A DNA stretch of 64,000 bases from Stomoxys calcitrans (GCF_963082655.1 NC_081554.1:57043869-57107868), one strand, 5' to 3'; shown: positions 1 through 12,295, counted from the first letter of the stretch. A program made the numbers and translations. The notes: generated by a model not told the origin, from the letters alone.

Positions 1-50
1 TTTCAAAACATGGACCGATTTGGACCATTCACAATACCCAATAGCAAATA

Positions 51-1640
51 ACAAGTAAAAGCGTGCTAAGTTCAGCCGGGCCGAATCTTGGCAACCGACC
101 ACCATGAATTCTGGTAAACTATGGGTGCTATAGCTGGTAATAGACCGATTTGAATCATACTTGGCACAGTTTTTGAGAGTCCTAAGGGAACACTATGTGC
201 CAAATTTCATCCAAATCGGATAAAAATTGGTTCAAGATGTCAAATCGGAAGATCGGTTTATATGAGAGCTATATAAGGTTATAGTCCGATTTGAACCGCA
301 CTTAGCACAGTTGTTGGAAATCAGATCGGAACACCATGTGCAAAATTTCAAATAAATCGAATGAAAATTGAGGCTTACAGGGGCTCAGGAAGTCAAATCG
401 GTGGATCGGTTTATATGGGAGCTATATTAGGTTCTTGACCGATTTAGACTGTACGAGGCACAGTTACAGAGGGTCATATCGGAATACTATGTGCAAAATT
501 TCAGCTAAATTGGGGAACAATTGCTCTTCCTGGGGCTCAAGAAGTCAAATCGGTGGATCGGTTTATATGGGAGCTATATCAGGTTATAGTCCGATTTGAA
601 CCGCACTTAGCACAGTTGTTGGAAATCAGATTGGAACACTATGTGCAAAATTTCAAATAAATCGAATGAAAATTGAGGCTTACAGGGGCTCAGGAAGTCA
701 AATCGGTGGATCGGTTTATATGGGAGCTATATTAGGTTCTTGACCGATTTAGACGGTACTAGGCACAGTTGCTGAGGATCATATCGGAATACTATGTGCA
801 AAATTTCAGCCAAATTGGGCAAAAATTGCGGTTTCCAAGAAGTCAAATCGGGAGATCGGTTTATATGGGAGCTATTTCAGGCAATAGGCGGCTTTGGACC
901 GTACTTAGATCAGGTGTTGGAAATCATAACACAACATTATGTGCAAAATCTTAACCAAATCGGGCGAAAATTGAGGCATCCGGGGACTAATGAAGTAAAA
1001 TCGGAAGAACGGTTTATATGGGAGCTATATTAGATTATAGACCGATTCGGACTTTCCATGGCTCAGTTGTTAAGAGTCATAACAGAACACCATATGCAAA
1101 ATTTCTGCCAAATCGGATGAAAACTGAGGCTTCCAGGGGCTCAAGGAGTCAAATCGGGAGATCGGTTTATATAGGAGCTATATCAGGTTCTTGACCGATT
1201 TACACGATTTTTCAGCCAAATCGGACAACAATTGCGGCTTCCAGGGGCTCAAGAAGTCAAATCTGGAGATCGGTGTATATAGCAGCTATATCAGATTATA
1301 GAACGATTTGAACCGTATTTGGCACAGTTGTTGAGAGTCATAACAGAACACCATGTGCAAAATTTCAGCCAAATCGGACAAAAATTGCGGCTCCCAGGGG
1401 CTCAAGAAGTCAAATCGGGAGATCGGTTTAAAAGGGGAGCTATATTCAAATCTGGCTAGCTTTACGCGTTCGACCGCTATGGTGATTTCGACAGACGGAC
1501 GAACAGGGCTAAATTGACGCAGAATGTCGAGACGATCAAGAATATATATACTTTAAGGGGTCCTAGATCAATATTTCGAGGTGTTACAAACAGAATGTTG
1601 AAATTAGTATTACCCCTTCCTATGGTGGAGGGTATTAAAA
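51..1640 (+). mobile_element. CR153 composite element, copy 1
   Basis: It starts at the conserved head (acaagtaaaagcgtgctaag, then a GC-rich imperfect hairpin around 70-86). It then carries about eight units marked by GAGCTATA at 266, 419, 571, 724, 869, 1022, 1175 and 1437; most steps are 152-154 bp, with shortened units near 869 and 1283. From about 1480 it ends in a mini-me-like tail: an acagacggacg tract, a core, a TA tract near 1535 and a ggtggagggtatt hairpin end. Bases 1-50 look like the tail of another unit. ORFs here are by-products of the 153-bp spacing. Confidence 0.75.
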
Positions 1641-2460
1641 TCAATTTGTGTTTGTTTTTTGGTTTGTTTTTAGGTGTGTCCTTATAGACTCGAAAACGGC
1701 TGAACCGATTTCCATTATATATTTTTACAGATGGTGCATAATATAAAATAGAGTGGTGAAAATAGAGTACTACATTTTTTGATACCTGAAAGGGGGGCGG
1801 ACCCTGCCCCTTACCCTAATTTTCAGAAACGCCAGATCTCGATGATGGGTGGTGCGATTTAAGCGAACTTTTGTGTGCTCCTCTATAGTACCCTAAAAAT
1901 GAACATTTCGTATCCAAATTTGGATGGGGTACCTAGGGAGGCCGCCCCACCCCAAAACCTACCAAATCTACATTAAGACCAATCACGACAATATGGGACC
2001 CAAATGAAAGGTATTTAGGATAAGAAAACTTATCTGATATCCAATTGTCGGACCAAGCGTTAGAGGGATCAGGGGACCACCGCAAACCCCGAAACACCCC
2101 TTAATCGGACATATTTACCGATCATGGCAATATGGGACTCAAATGAAAGGTATTTGCGAGTAGAATACGAATCTGATATCCAAATGTGAGACCAAGTTTC
2201 TGGGGGTCCACCCCTTCTCCAAAACACCCCCCAAACAGAACATATTTACTGACCATGGCAATATGGGGTTTAAAGAAAAGGTATTTGAATGTAGAATACG
2301 AATGTGATATATAAATGTGGGGCCAAGTGTTTCGGGGACCGCCCCTCCAAAAAACACCCCCAAAAAGAGGACAAATTTACGACCATAGCAATATAGGGTT
2401 CAAATGAAAGGTCTTGGGGAGTAAAGCAGGAATCTGATTCCTGATTCCTTCAGAAAGACA
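1641..2460 (+). mobile_element. Family-2 tandem element, Helitron-like (partial)
   Basis: After the GGCTGAACCGATTT motif near 1700 come units marked by CAATATGGG and CAAATGAAAGGTAT at about 1989, 2128, 2259 and 2389, spaced 130-139 bp. The same units occur inverted at 61,570-64,000. Each unit alternates an AT-rich half with a C-rich half such as accccaaaa. No coding capacity is visible. Confidence 0.55.
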
Positions 2461-3387
2461 GACAATAGAATGTCCTATGTCACAAATGTTGACATGTTAC
2501 AAGCAGAAAACAAACTAAGTTTGTCCTTAGTCCTACTGTGGTATGCATGCAAGTTGACTTTGTGTGTAAAATTGACTTTTCCTACGAATATCCCATATCC
2601 TACAATTAAATATTGCAGCTAAAATTGTCTTCCTTCAACTAAGTTGTTTAATAAACCAAAATATCTCAACTAAATGCCTTACTCTGCCTTACGCATCTTG
2701 CTATCACATGAAACTGTATCGCAGGCCGCTGCAAGATAAACAGAATTTCAAACAAGACAAGAAAGGATAATGAAAACATTATACATATGTGGGTGCTGCG
2801 AAATGCCAGTTAGTCACTCAGTTAGTCAAATTACTCGCAATAGCATCTGTGGCTAAGGTTATCTACAGTTTTTTACCAAAGTCACAATAAATTGACTCCA
2901 TCTAACTAACTAAGGTCATTTTCCTTCATCTAGGTAGCTTTACTCTTTGGTGTCTACATGATAATAACACATGAACGAAGCAGCCAGAAGGTTGGCAGAC
3001 TTCAATTCCGGTAAAACATACCACCAAACATATGTACATACCCTTGTAATCCACTTAAAGGATAATCCTTTTTTTGTTTTGTTCTTCTTGCATTAGCATG
3101 GCACAAAAGCCACAAGCAGCAAAACCAAACAAAAAACGAAAATACGAAAAAAAATTAACCTGCCAACAAAGGCATTAAAGGTAATGTGCATAGAGGGAGA
3201 CAGAAAGTAGTCAGTGGGAGAGTATGAAAGCTCTAATATATTGAGACCTCAAAGAAGCAATTGTAGGTCCTTTATAAAGTATCAAAAATTTATTGTAATA
3301 CACCTACTCTGGGGATGAGAGGGATGAGGTTCTGTGTAACAATGTTCAGTTAAATTCCATAAAAAACCAAAATTACATAAGAGATAA
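2461..3387. other. Nos: Nos intron sequence, no feature recognised
   Basis: AT-rich, single-copy-looking DNA with no ORF of note and no repeat seen elsewhere in the window. It grades into A-rich DNA after 3,360. Confidence 0.5.
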
Positions 3388-3504
3388 AATTTAAAAAAAT
3401 AAAATAAATAATAATAATAAAAAAAATAAAATAAAATTAGAATAAAATAGAATAAAATAAAATAAAATAAAAAAATTAAATAAAATAAAATAAAAAAATA
3501 AAAT

Positions 3505-3536
<32 letters not shown>

Positions 3537-4215
3537 AAATAAAATAAAATAAAATTAGAATAAAATAGAATAAAATAAAATAAAATAAAATAAAATAAAA
3601 TAAAATAAATTAAAATAAAATAAAATAAAATAAAATAAAATAAAATAAAATAAAATAAAATAAAATAAAATAAAATAAAATAAAATAAAATAAAATAAAA
3701 TAAAATAAAATAAAATAAAATAAAATAAAATAAAATAAAATAAAATAAAATACAAATAAAATAAGATAAAATAAAATAAAATCATATTAAATAAAATAAA
3801 ATAAAATAAAAATAAAATAAAATAAGATAAATTAAATTAAAATAAAATAAAATAAAATAAAATAAAATAAAATAAAATAAAATAAAATAAAATAAAATAA
3901 AATAAAATAAAATAAAATAAAATAAATTAAAATAAAATAAAATAAAATAAAATAAAATAAATTAAAATAAAATAAAATAAAATAAAATAAAATAAAATAA
4001 AATAAAATAAAATAAAATAAAATAAAATAAAATAAAATAAAATAAAATAAAATAAAATAAAATAAAATAAAATAAAATAAAATAAAATAAAATAAAATAA
4101 AATAAAATAAAATAAAATAAAATAAAATAAAATAAAATAAAATAAAATAAAATAAAACAAAGTAAAATAAAATAAAATAAAATAAAATAAAATTAAAATA
4201 AAATGAAATAAAATA
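3388..4215. repeat. (AAAAT)n microsatellite, about 830 bp
   Basis: A nearly pure AAAAT (TAAAA) pentanucleotide array. The left 150 bp are degenerate and there are scattered point changes elsewhere. The period of 5 gives a 15-nt coding cycle, so the opposite strand reads as endless FILFY repeats. Those frames are artefacts. In the Nos transcript the array would be (AUUUU)n. Confidence 0.95.
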
Positions 4216-5241
4216 ACACAAGTAAAAGTGTGCTAAGGGCAATGGAGTTCCTTCCCGGCAATATCGAGTTCTTTTCCCGGTATCTCTTTTGCTATGCTAT
4301 TGAAGCTACATCAAGTTATTGTCCGATCCGGACCATAAATGAATTGAATATTGGACACCATTTTAGAAGTCATTGTGTAAAATTTCCAAATCGGATAGAA
4401 ATTGCGCCCTCTAGATCGTCAATAAGTAAAATAGGGAGATCGGTTTACATGGGAGCTATATCAGGCCATAGACCGATTCGGACCATATTTGACACATATA
4501 GTGAAGGTCATGAGAGAAGCCATTGCTCAAAATTTCAAACAAATCGTATAATTATTGCGCCCTCTGCAGAAGTCGAGATCGCAGATCGATTTACATGGCA
4601 GTAATATCAGGTTAGCACCGATTTAAACCATATAATAAAACACGACATGAAAAATTTCAGCCCAATTTGAACCATATTTAGCACATTTGTTGGAAGTGAT
4701 ACCAAAACACTACGTGCAAAATTTCAGTCAAATCGGATAAGAATTGCGCCCTCTAGAAGCTGAAGAATTCAAGACCCAAGATCTATTTATATGACAGCTT
4801 TATCAAAACATGGACCGATTTGAACCATAGCAAGCGCAGTTGTTGGAAGTGATACCAAAACACCACTTGCAAAATTTTAGTCGAATCGGACGAGAATGGC
4901 GCCCTCTAGAGGCTTAAGAAGTCAAGACCCAAGATCGGTTTATATGGCAGCTATATCAAAACATGGACCGATTTGGCCCATTAACAATCCCAACCGACCT
5001 ACACTAAGAAAAAGTATTTGTGCAAAATTTCAAGCGACTAGCTTTACTCCTTCGAGAGATAGCGTGCTTTCGACAGTCAGACAGACGGACGGACAGACGG
5101 ACGGGCATGGCTAGATCGACTTAAAATGATATGATGATCAAGAATATATATACTTTATGGGGTCTCAGACTCGTATTTCGAGGTGTTACAAACAGAATGA
5201 GAAATTAGTATACCTCCATCCTATGGTGGAGGGTATAAAAA
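4212..5241 (+). mobile_element. CR153 composite element, copy 2
   Basis: The head acaagtaaaagtgtgctaag at 4212 directly abuts the AAAAT array. It is followed by units with GGTTTA(C/T)ATGG(C/G)AGCTATATC. The tail from about 5050 has acggacggacagacggacgg, a core, a TA tract near 5142 and the hairpin end atggtggagggtataaaaa at 5241. Confidence 0.75.
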
Positions 5242-5330
5242 TGTCAACGGTGATTATCCCCTCCTAATGGTGGCGACATTTGTGAGGAACTATGCCATTT
5301 GAAAAAATGGTATGGCAGCCATGTAAAAAC
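5242..5330 (+). mobile_element. SINE-1 internal fragment
   Basis: Reads cggtgattatcccctccta... through aacttctccgttcgg. These are the body motifs of SINE-1 without the tRNA-like head. Confidence 0.5.
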
Positions 5331-5686
5331 TTCTCCGTTCGGAGATTATTACCTGATTTCGCTGATATTTGGCACAGTGAGCTGTGTTAGACTCTCCGAT
5401 ATGCGTGTTTAGTATGATCGCTCCATACTTGGATATAGCTGTCATAAATACTGATCTCCGGATTTTAGGTCTTGGACCCATTAAAGGCGCAAGACTGCTT
5501 TCGTTGAAAATTGGCACAGTAAGCAACGTATGAATTTTGGACATCCTTGCCGTATATGGTTCACATCGGTATTTATTTGGATAAAGCTACCGTATATATA
5601 TACCAATCTCCCGATTTAAGTTTTAGGGCCTATTACAGATGCTTTTTATAGCCGCAGAAATTTGGTACAATAAGTCGAATTTGACA
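5331..5686 (-). repeat. CR153 units, isolated fragment
   Basis: About two reverse-orientation units with GATATAGCTGTCAT near 5432 and a diverged partner near 5580. Neither CR153 terminus is present. Confidence 0.55.
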
Positions 5687-5688
5687 GA

Positions 5689-5910
5689 TAGCCACCGTAG
5701 CGCAGAGGTTTACATGTCCGCCTATGCCGCTGATCGCCTGGGTTCGAAACCTGGCGAAACCATCAGAAAAAAATGTTCAGCGGTGGTTTTCCTCTCCTTA
5801 TTCTGGTAACATTTGTGAGGTACTATGCCATGTAAAAACGGCGACTTGGCTTTAAAAAGTAGGCCCCTTATGATTGAGATTACAACTCGAATCGCACTGC
5901 ATTCATTAAT
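5689..5910 (+). mobile_element. SINE-1, tRNA-derived, 3' truncated
   Basis: The head ccaccgtagcgcagaggtt resembles a pol III A box. GGTTCGAAACCTGG at about 5751 is a good B box. The SINE-1 body follows (agaaaaaaatgttcagcggt, aacatttgtgaggtactatg) and is lost after about 5,910. Confidence 0.8.
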
Positions 5911-7360
5911 TAAAATATCGGATACTTGTGCTATCACCCTCGTATCCTGCCATCCTCTGCTAAAAAGTCCTTTATCCACCTGAACCCAATACATTTACCT
6001 ACATGCTAAAGTCATTGTGGGAAGAACCACAACCACAAGAAGTTCCAATGTTAGTAAACATAGACCATCCTAAGAAAGGACATACAGCTCAGAACACATT
6101 AATGCTCAACCGAACAAAAGCAACTGTATCTATGTTATTTGTATTAAATAGCTTAAATGAGTGTGTGCGTGTGTGTGTGTGAGTATGTGTAAATGTATTT
6201 GCTACAGAGGTTGTTTCTCTAAATTACACACATGACTTGGGTTGATTGGTATTTGCTTAGAATTTCTTTCCCAACGAAAACACAAAGTAAACTGTAAAAC
6301 CATAGACTTTAATTGAAACAGTGATTAATAGGAACACTCGAGTAACAATTATTTATATGGTCTCAGAGCCAATTATATCTGCCTTCCGATATATTTGGAT
6401 CAAATTATATCTAATTAGATAAAATTTGATCTTAAATTTGTCCAGAATTTTCAACTTTTTTACCAGGGCACACAATTTGATGAAAATTTTAATAATTCTA
6501 AGCTTTTAAGGTAGAAGGAAATACAACTTTTAGTTGAATCAATGAATTGTTTAACCTATAGCAGTACATGCTTGAAAAACATTCACATGGACCAACTCGG
6601 TAATATAGTCAACTGAAGCCTAAAAGTAGGCTTTAAATTAATTCTGAAGATTCGGTACTGGGTTTTATGGTTCATAAATTGCGACCTATACCAATGATGG
6701 CTATAAAAATATTAACTTTCCATTATTTAACCAACGATTGAGCTGGAAAAATTGCTCAACTTCCCCTTAGCCAGATGTGTTTAATCGCCAGGCATTCGAC
6801 AAGACCTTTAGGCATTAGACTACACCTCTACGCATTAGACTAGACATTGGTTGTCCACCGACTTGCAAGCACGGACTTATAGCCATTTAGATGTAGGGTG
6901 TCGAAGAGTTGGCTTTGTTTTTCTCTTATATTGAAATTCCAACAATTGTGACAGTAAAAATGTTCTATTGTTCAGGATGTACACTTAGAATCGTTTTTCT
7001 TATTTACCCCAAAACCACTGTTCAACACTTTATAGTGTATTTGTAATGACAGTGAATATGTTCACAGAACCCATTTCAGATTATTTTGTATTTTATTCTT
7101 AACTCAGGTATTTTAATATCAGCAACAATCACAATTGTTATTTTTATTGAGACACTCTGACATTCTTGTGATGTTTAAAGCCCCCCCTCCTCTTTTTCTT
7201 TTTCTCTTTAGCCATTCATCCTCAGCCGCATAGCTGTGACACATTTGCACGATTAACTAACGATACACTTGCCGCAAGAGGTTTGTGTTTCTTGTTTACC
7301 CTCCCCTCCCCCCTCCACTCTAACCCCATAGAATGAATGTTAGTAGTCAATGAAACTTAC
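5911..7360. other. Nos: Nos intron sequence, nothing recognised
   Basis: No repeat shared with the rest of the window, apart from a short GT run near 6,160-6,190. The last 150 bp before the donor of exon f are C/T-rich. No supported ORF. Confidence 0.5.
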
Positions 7361-7570
7361 CTGGCAATTTGTTTAAAATTAAATTTGCGTCTTGGTTTCT
7401 TGCTTTTGCCTTCGCCACGTCCCTTCTTCCAGATGTGTGTACGCCATGCCGAATCCTGATATTCGAATGAAGGCTTCAAATAGTACAGAGACATTTCCTG
7501 ATGAAAGACGGGTGTTATCGAACCAGACATGGGTGGCACGATCCATATCCAATCGGCGGGGCAACCATTT
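7361..7570 (-). CDS. Nos: Nos exon f (pterin site and start of calmodulin-binding helix)
   Basis: This 210-nt exon has acceptor tctttttacag and donor AG|gtaagttt. It completes Arg and then encodes 69 residues: [60 protein letters not shown] and RKFNFKQIA. The second Trp of WIWIVPP and the Phe of VFHQEM match residues that pack on tetrahydrobiopterin at the NOS dimer interface. The basic run [13 protein letters not shown] is the beginning of the calmodulin-binding helix that joins the oxygenase and reductase halves. There is no stop codon. The rest of the linker and the reductase domain lie beyond position 1, past an intron of at least 7,360 bp. Confidence 0.97.
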
Positions 7571-8001
7571 CTGTAAAAAGAAATTGACAATCGTTTAGCG
7601 GAAATGGAGATTTAAAATGTCGTTTCCGGTGTGCGGGACTTTAAGCCAATGGGTGGGATAATGCAGGGGATTACAATATAAATGTTTTCATTGTGTTCGT
7701 GGTTGTTGTTGTTGTTGTTGTTTATGTCAATACGTTGGTGTAGGTATTTATTTCAAAACCACGAATGTATAAGTCAATCAGGATGGCATCCTCATTTGGT
7801 AATCTAAAGTCACCACCGACTTGGTGACTTTAGATGGTAAAATAGCAGAAATGCTGAGAGTGAGTGGAGGTAAAAAGGGAGTAAGTATTGTAATCTTCAT
7901 TTTAAAGAAAAATAAAACTAACCACAGGGAAATATATTCGGTGGTTAGTTAAAGGTTAAAAAGAAAATCAAATTAGGTCGCGTTTATGTAGATTTGAAAA
8001 T
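7571..8001. other. Nos: Nos intron sequence near exon f
   Basis: Apparently single-copy intron with a GTT microsatellite at about 7,700-7,725. A short local inverted motif (ctaaagtcaccaccgacttgg and its complement) lies near 7,805-7,835. Confidence 0.45.
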
Positions 8002-8014
8002 TAACCAGTAAGGA

Positions 8015-8301
8015 GGTCACCGTGGAGCAGAGGTTAGCACGTCCGCCAAACGCTGGGTTTAAATCCCGGCATGAACATCAGAAAAATTTTCAGCGGTGGT
8101 TGCCCCCTTAACCAATGCTGGCTATATTTGTGAGGTATCCTGCCATGTTAAAACTTCTCCACCAAGTGGTGTCGCTATGCGGCACGCCGTTCGGAATCGG
8201 CATAAAAAAGAAGTTTCCTTATCAGTGAGGTTTAATAATAAGATTCATACGAGAGAGGCATCTCCTGTTCCTTAGTGGAATGTTCATGGGAAATTTAGTA
8301 G
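8015..8301 (+). mobile_element. SINE-1 with 13-bp target-site duplication
   Basis: taaccagtaagga occurs at 8002-8014 and again at 8302-8314, directly flanking the insertion. The element runs from ggtcaccgtggagcag to ttcatgggaaatttagtag. The A-box region is mutated (gtggagcagaggttagc) and the B box is weak (GGGTTTAAATCCC). The duplication supports target-primed insertion by LINE machinery. Confidence 0.88.
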
Positions 8302-8339
8302 TAACCAGTAAGGAAAGACAAAGGTCGGGCGGTGACGAC

Positions 8340-9097
8340 TACGCCAACGAGCCTGTCTACTTACTTGATAAAATGTTGTACACATACTGAGATGGCAAAA
8401 GTAAGACCTCATTATAAGTCTTATTTAGATAAAGGGCCATATCGGATGAAAGATAAATATGGGGGCAATAACTTAATCTTTACCAATTTTTATGAAATTT
8501 TTCACATGTACGGAGACGACAAAAAGAACCGCATATTGCAAATATAAGACCAAATTTTGTAGCTTCTACAGCCTTTAAAGTCCATATCTGATGAAATATA
8601 TATAAGGGAGCTATATCTAAATCTGAATCGATTTCTTTCATATGTTACATGTGGGAGCTATATCCAAATCTGAATCGATCTAGATGAAATTTTACACACG
8701 AAGTGAAACGATAAATAAAACCAAATTTTGTAAAGATCGAACTAAAATTGTGGCTTCTACAGCCTAAAAAGGCGATATCGGATGAAAGATGTATATGGGA
8801 GCTATATCTAAATCTGAACCGATTTTGATGAAATTTTGCACACATATAAGGACGTCAAATATAACAATTCATGCCAAATTTTGTAAAGATCGGACCAAAA
8901 TTGTGGCCAATAAAGCCTTAAAAGGCGATATCGGATGAAAGATGTATATGGGAGCTATATCTAAATCTGAACCGATTTTGATGAAATTTTGCACACCTAT
9001 TGGGACATCAAATAAAACAATTCATGCCAAATTTTGTAAATATTGGACTCAAATTGTGGCCACTACGGCATTAGAAGGCCATGTCGGATGAAAGTTA
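8340..9097 (+). repeat. CR153-related array, left part of an interrupted element
   Basis: Units read gatgaaagatgtatatggga and gctatatctaaatctgaacc. GGGAGCTATATC occurs near 8606, 8653, 8797 and 8950, the last step being exactly 153 bp. The array is cut at 9,098 by a Tc1/mariner foldback element and resumes at 9,699. Confidence 0.7.
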
Positions 9098-9698
9098 TAA
9101 AGGGTGATTTTTTTGAGGTTAGGATTTTCATGCATTAGTATTTGACAGATCACGTGGGATTTCAGACATGGTGTCAAAGAGAAAGATGCTCAGTATGCTT
9201 TGACATTTCATCATGAATAGACTTACTAACGAGCAACGCTTGCAAATCATTGAATTTTATTACCAAAATCAGTGTTCGGTTCGAAATGTGTTCATTCACC
9301 GTTCAGCGATGAGGCTCATTTCTGGTTGAATGGCTACGTAAATAAGCAAAATTGCCGCATTTGGAGTGAAGAGCAACCAGAAGCCGTTCAAGAACTGCCC
9401 ATGCATCCCGAAAAATGCACTGTTTGGTGTGGTTTGTACGCTGGTGGAATCATTGGACCGTATTTTTTCAAAGATGCTGTTGGACGCAACGTTACGGTGA
9501 ATGAACACATTTCGAACCGAACACTGATTTTGGTAAAAAAATTCAATGATTTGCTAGCGTTGCTCGTTAGTAAGTCTATTCATGATGAAATGTCAAAGCA
9601 TACTGAGCATCTTTCTCTTTGACACCATGTCTGAAATCCCACGTGATCTGTCAAATACTAATGCATGAAAATCCTAACCTCAAAAAAATCACCCTTTA
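9098..9698 (+). mobile_element. Foldback Tc1/mariner derivative with TA target duplication
   Basis: The element is 9100-9696 (597 bp) between TA dinucleotides at 9098-9099 and 9697-9698. Removing it restores gttatatatggg, the sequence seen uninterrupted near 9,850. The first 203 bp (9100-9302) and last 203 bp (9494-9696) are inverted copies with very few mismatches. The arms begin aagggtgatttttttgaggt. Only about 190 bp of unique centre remain, so it cannot make a transposase. Confidence 0.9.
9213..9493 (+). pseudogene. Tc1/mariner-superfamily transposase remnant
   Basis: Within the foldback element the left arm holds an apparent transposase start at 9213 (MNRLTNEQRLQIIEFYYQNQ). A deletion then joins it, out of frame, to a catalytic-core piece. 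The core reads FSDEAHFWLNGYVNKQNCRI, then WSEEQPEAVQELPMHPEKCT and VWCGLYAGGIIGPYFFKDAV. SDEAHFWLNG and VWCG...GPYFF are typical of the DDE core of Tc3-like IS630/Tc1/mariner transposases; the D of SDE is a likely catalytic Asp. The helix-turn-helix domain, the first half of the core and everything after the NVTVN motif are missing. It is a dead fragment. Confidence 0.85.
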
Positions 9699-10158
9699 TA
9701 TGGGAGCTATATCTGAATCTTTAACGATTTTGATTTGAAATTAAGCCCACATATTGGGACGTCGAAAAAAACATCTCATGCAAAATTTTGTAAAGATTGC
9801 ACTCAAATTGTGGCTTCTACAGCCTCAAAAGGCCACATCAGATGAAAGTTATATATGGGAGCTATATCTAAATCTGATCCGATTTTAATCAAAATCAATA
9901 GCGTTTATCCTTGCGCCATAACAATGACTTTTGCTATATTTTATTACAATCGGGCAACAAATGCGATTTCTGCCTTGTTCAGAAGGACTCATGGACAGAC
10001 CGACAAACGGAGAGACGGACAACGAATCAGGAAGTTATTCTAGTCCAGTCTGTATACTTATCAATGGGTCTAGCTCTTCTCCTTCTTAGTGCTGCAAGCA
10101 AGTTCACAAAGCTAAAATACCCTATACCACAGTGGTGGTGTAGGGTATAAAAACTAAA
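9699..10158 (+). mobile_element. CR153-related element, right part
   Basis: Continues the 8,340 array after the foldback insertion (gatgaaagttatatatggga). Its tail differs from other copies: a gacagaccgacaaacggaga tract near 9,995, then unique DNA, then an end cacagtggtggtgtagggta at about 10,150. Confidence 0.6.
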
Positions 10159-11369
10159 ACTGGATACTCCGTCTCCATAAAAGTTCAAAAAGTAGTGAGA
10201 ACATATGAAATCTCACGCATGTTGTGATTGTGCGGATTTGGGCCTGCAGGACTATGTGGTCAGCATGTCGGAAACAGAGCCAAGACTTTGCATCCTCAAT
10301 GTTCAATGTTCCTTAATCCATACATGTTGCATGAACTACTGGTTGGCAATACCAAATTTCCACCAATCCAAGACTGTGCAGTCGACAACAGTATCTCGCA
10401 CTGGACCTCAAGTGTCGTCTAAAGTATCCCTTTATCAGTTTCATCCATGTCTTCTACGATCCCGCGAATATCTCGCAATCAGTGTTGCCACTCAAGAAAA
10501 TTTTTCCTACCAAAATTTAAGAAAAATCCTACCAACCTCGAGCAATACCTACCAAATGTTCCACAAGCCAAAAATGCGGTATGTTTTTATATTCGCCACC
10601 TGAGACAGTGAGTTGCATCTACCTCTCAACATCTTTGTATTCGGCTGCCACATAGGCCTATTTTACGATTGAAGGCTCTCAGCCGCATTTCCTACCCAGA
10701 ATTTACGAAAAGCAGAAGTAAGTAAGAAGCAAGAAGTAAATAATTTTTAGTTATCCCCTGCCTTATGTCTCATAACCGCAGTGGCTGCCTCATACCTCAT
10801 ATGTATGTCTTTGGATCGGCCATCTAGAACTCTCTCCAGTGTGCTAGAGGGTGTGATTCTCGCCACTTTCTTCCTTTTTTCATTGTCTTACCAGGGTTTC
10901 ACAATGAGCCTGGCCTTAGAGTGAACTCACCTTTCAGGGTGGGCTACGCATTTAAACTAAACCTTGTCTGAAGACAAAATTTCCATGATTTTTCTCTCAA
11001 AACGAAATTTCCATAAAATTTTTGCTTATGGCAAAATTTTCATGAAATTTTCTCCAATGAAAAAATTTCCGAAAATTTTTCTAAAGATGGAAGTGACGTA
11101 TTTTTAATTCGCTCTGCAAGAGTTTTCTGTAGCTCGTAATAGGGAGTTATATTCGCAGAAAGTTTTAAATCACTGAAGTATAGCTACGATGGTGTTACCC
11201 ATTCGGCGGTTGATGATCTGTGTCTATTTCCTGTGGAGCGGCAGATCTAGAGCCTGGGAGTAGGCTTAGAATGGACTCCAAAGACGCAACAGCTGATACA
11301 GGTGGTGGTATCAGGCCGAAGCATGTTGTCTACTACTGAGACCTCGACTGGTGGAGCGGTTGCACAAGG
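10159..11369. other. Nos: Unassigned intron DNA with a short-period repeat
   Basis: Mostly unrecognised. At about 10,965-11,090 there are four or five loose copies of a 30-bp unit of the form aaaatttccatgaaattttt. The ORF at 10,205-10,603 shows no domain I know and I treat it as chance. Confidence 0.4.
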
Positions 11370-12295
11370 CCCCTTTTCGAATATCAACGATTTCGCTGAA
11401 AATTGAAACAGTGAGTAGTCTAAGGCCTACCGACATCTGACCCAAAATATGGTTTAGATCGGAATATATTTAGATATAGCTGCTATATAGACCGATCTGC
11501 CGTTAAAGGGTCTGAAGCCCATAAAAGCTGCATTTATTACCCGATTTCAATGAAATTTGAAACAGTGAGTTGTTGTAAGCCTCCCGACATCCGACACAAA
11601 TAAAGTTCAGATCGCACTAAATTTGGATACAACTGCCGTATGGACCGATCTGCCGATTTAGGGTCTGAAGCCCATGAAAGCCTGATTTATGAACCGATTT
11701 CAATGAAATTTTAAACAGTGAGTTATATATTTAGATATAGCTGTCATACAGACCGATCTGCCATATGAGGGTCTGAAACCCATTAAAGCTTTATTTATAA
11801 CCGGATTGAGCTCAAATTTTAATCAGAGTGTTGTTTTAAGCCTCCCGTAATCTGACCCAAATATGGTTAAAGTCGGACTATATTTAGACCAATCTGCCGA
11901 TTAAGAGTCTAAAACTCATAAAATCTTTATTTATTACGATTACGATTTCGTTGAAATTTTAAAAAGTCAGCCAGTCAGTAAGCCTCCCAACATCCGATCC
12001 AAATGTGATCCAGATCAGACTATATAGATATAGCTGCTATATGGACCCATATTGCAATTTAAGATCTTAATCCTACAAAAAGCGGCTTTATTGCTTAATT
12101 TCGCTGAAACTGTTACTTGTATAAGAGTCCTCGGGACCTGAATATAATATGATCCAGACGAGTCCCTATTTAGATATAGCTATGGATATGGTAGTGGAGT
12201 AATAATAATATAGGATGATTAATAAATCCATGGTGGTGGGTATCCAAAGTTAGGCACGTCAGAACTTAACCCGTTTTTACTTGTTTGAAAATTAC
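11370..12295 (-). mobile_element. CR153 composite element, 3' portion, reverse orientation
   Basis: Reverse units with GATATAGCTGCTAT at 11473, 11626 (step 153), 11734 (shortened unit) and 12027. They end in the CR153 head: ggtgggtatccaaagttagg at 12,238, a decayed hairpin, then cccgtttttacttgttt at about 12,285. The mini-me-like tail is missing. Confidence 0.65.

Noticed and set aside
3555..4242. FILFYF-repeat ORFs of up to 136 residues
   Set aside because: Direct translation of the (AAAAT)n microsatellite.
5689..5770. tRNA gene
   Set aside because: A- and B-box-like motifs are present but the sequence belongs to a multicopy SINE (six or more copies here) and does not fold into a proper tRNA by eye.
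10205..10603. 132-residue ORF as a host gene
   Set aside because: No recognisable domain and no splice-consistent neighbours. Treated as chance.
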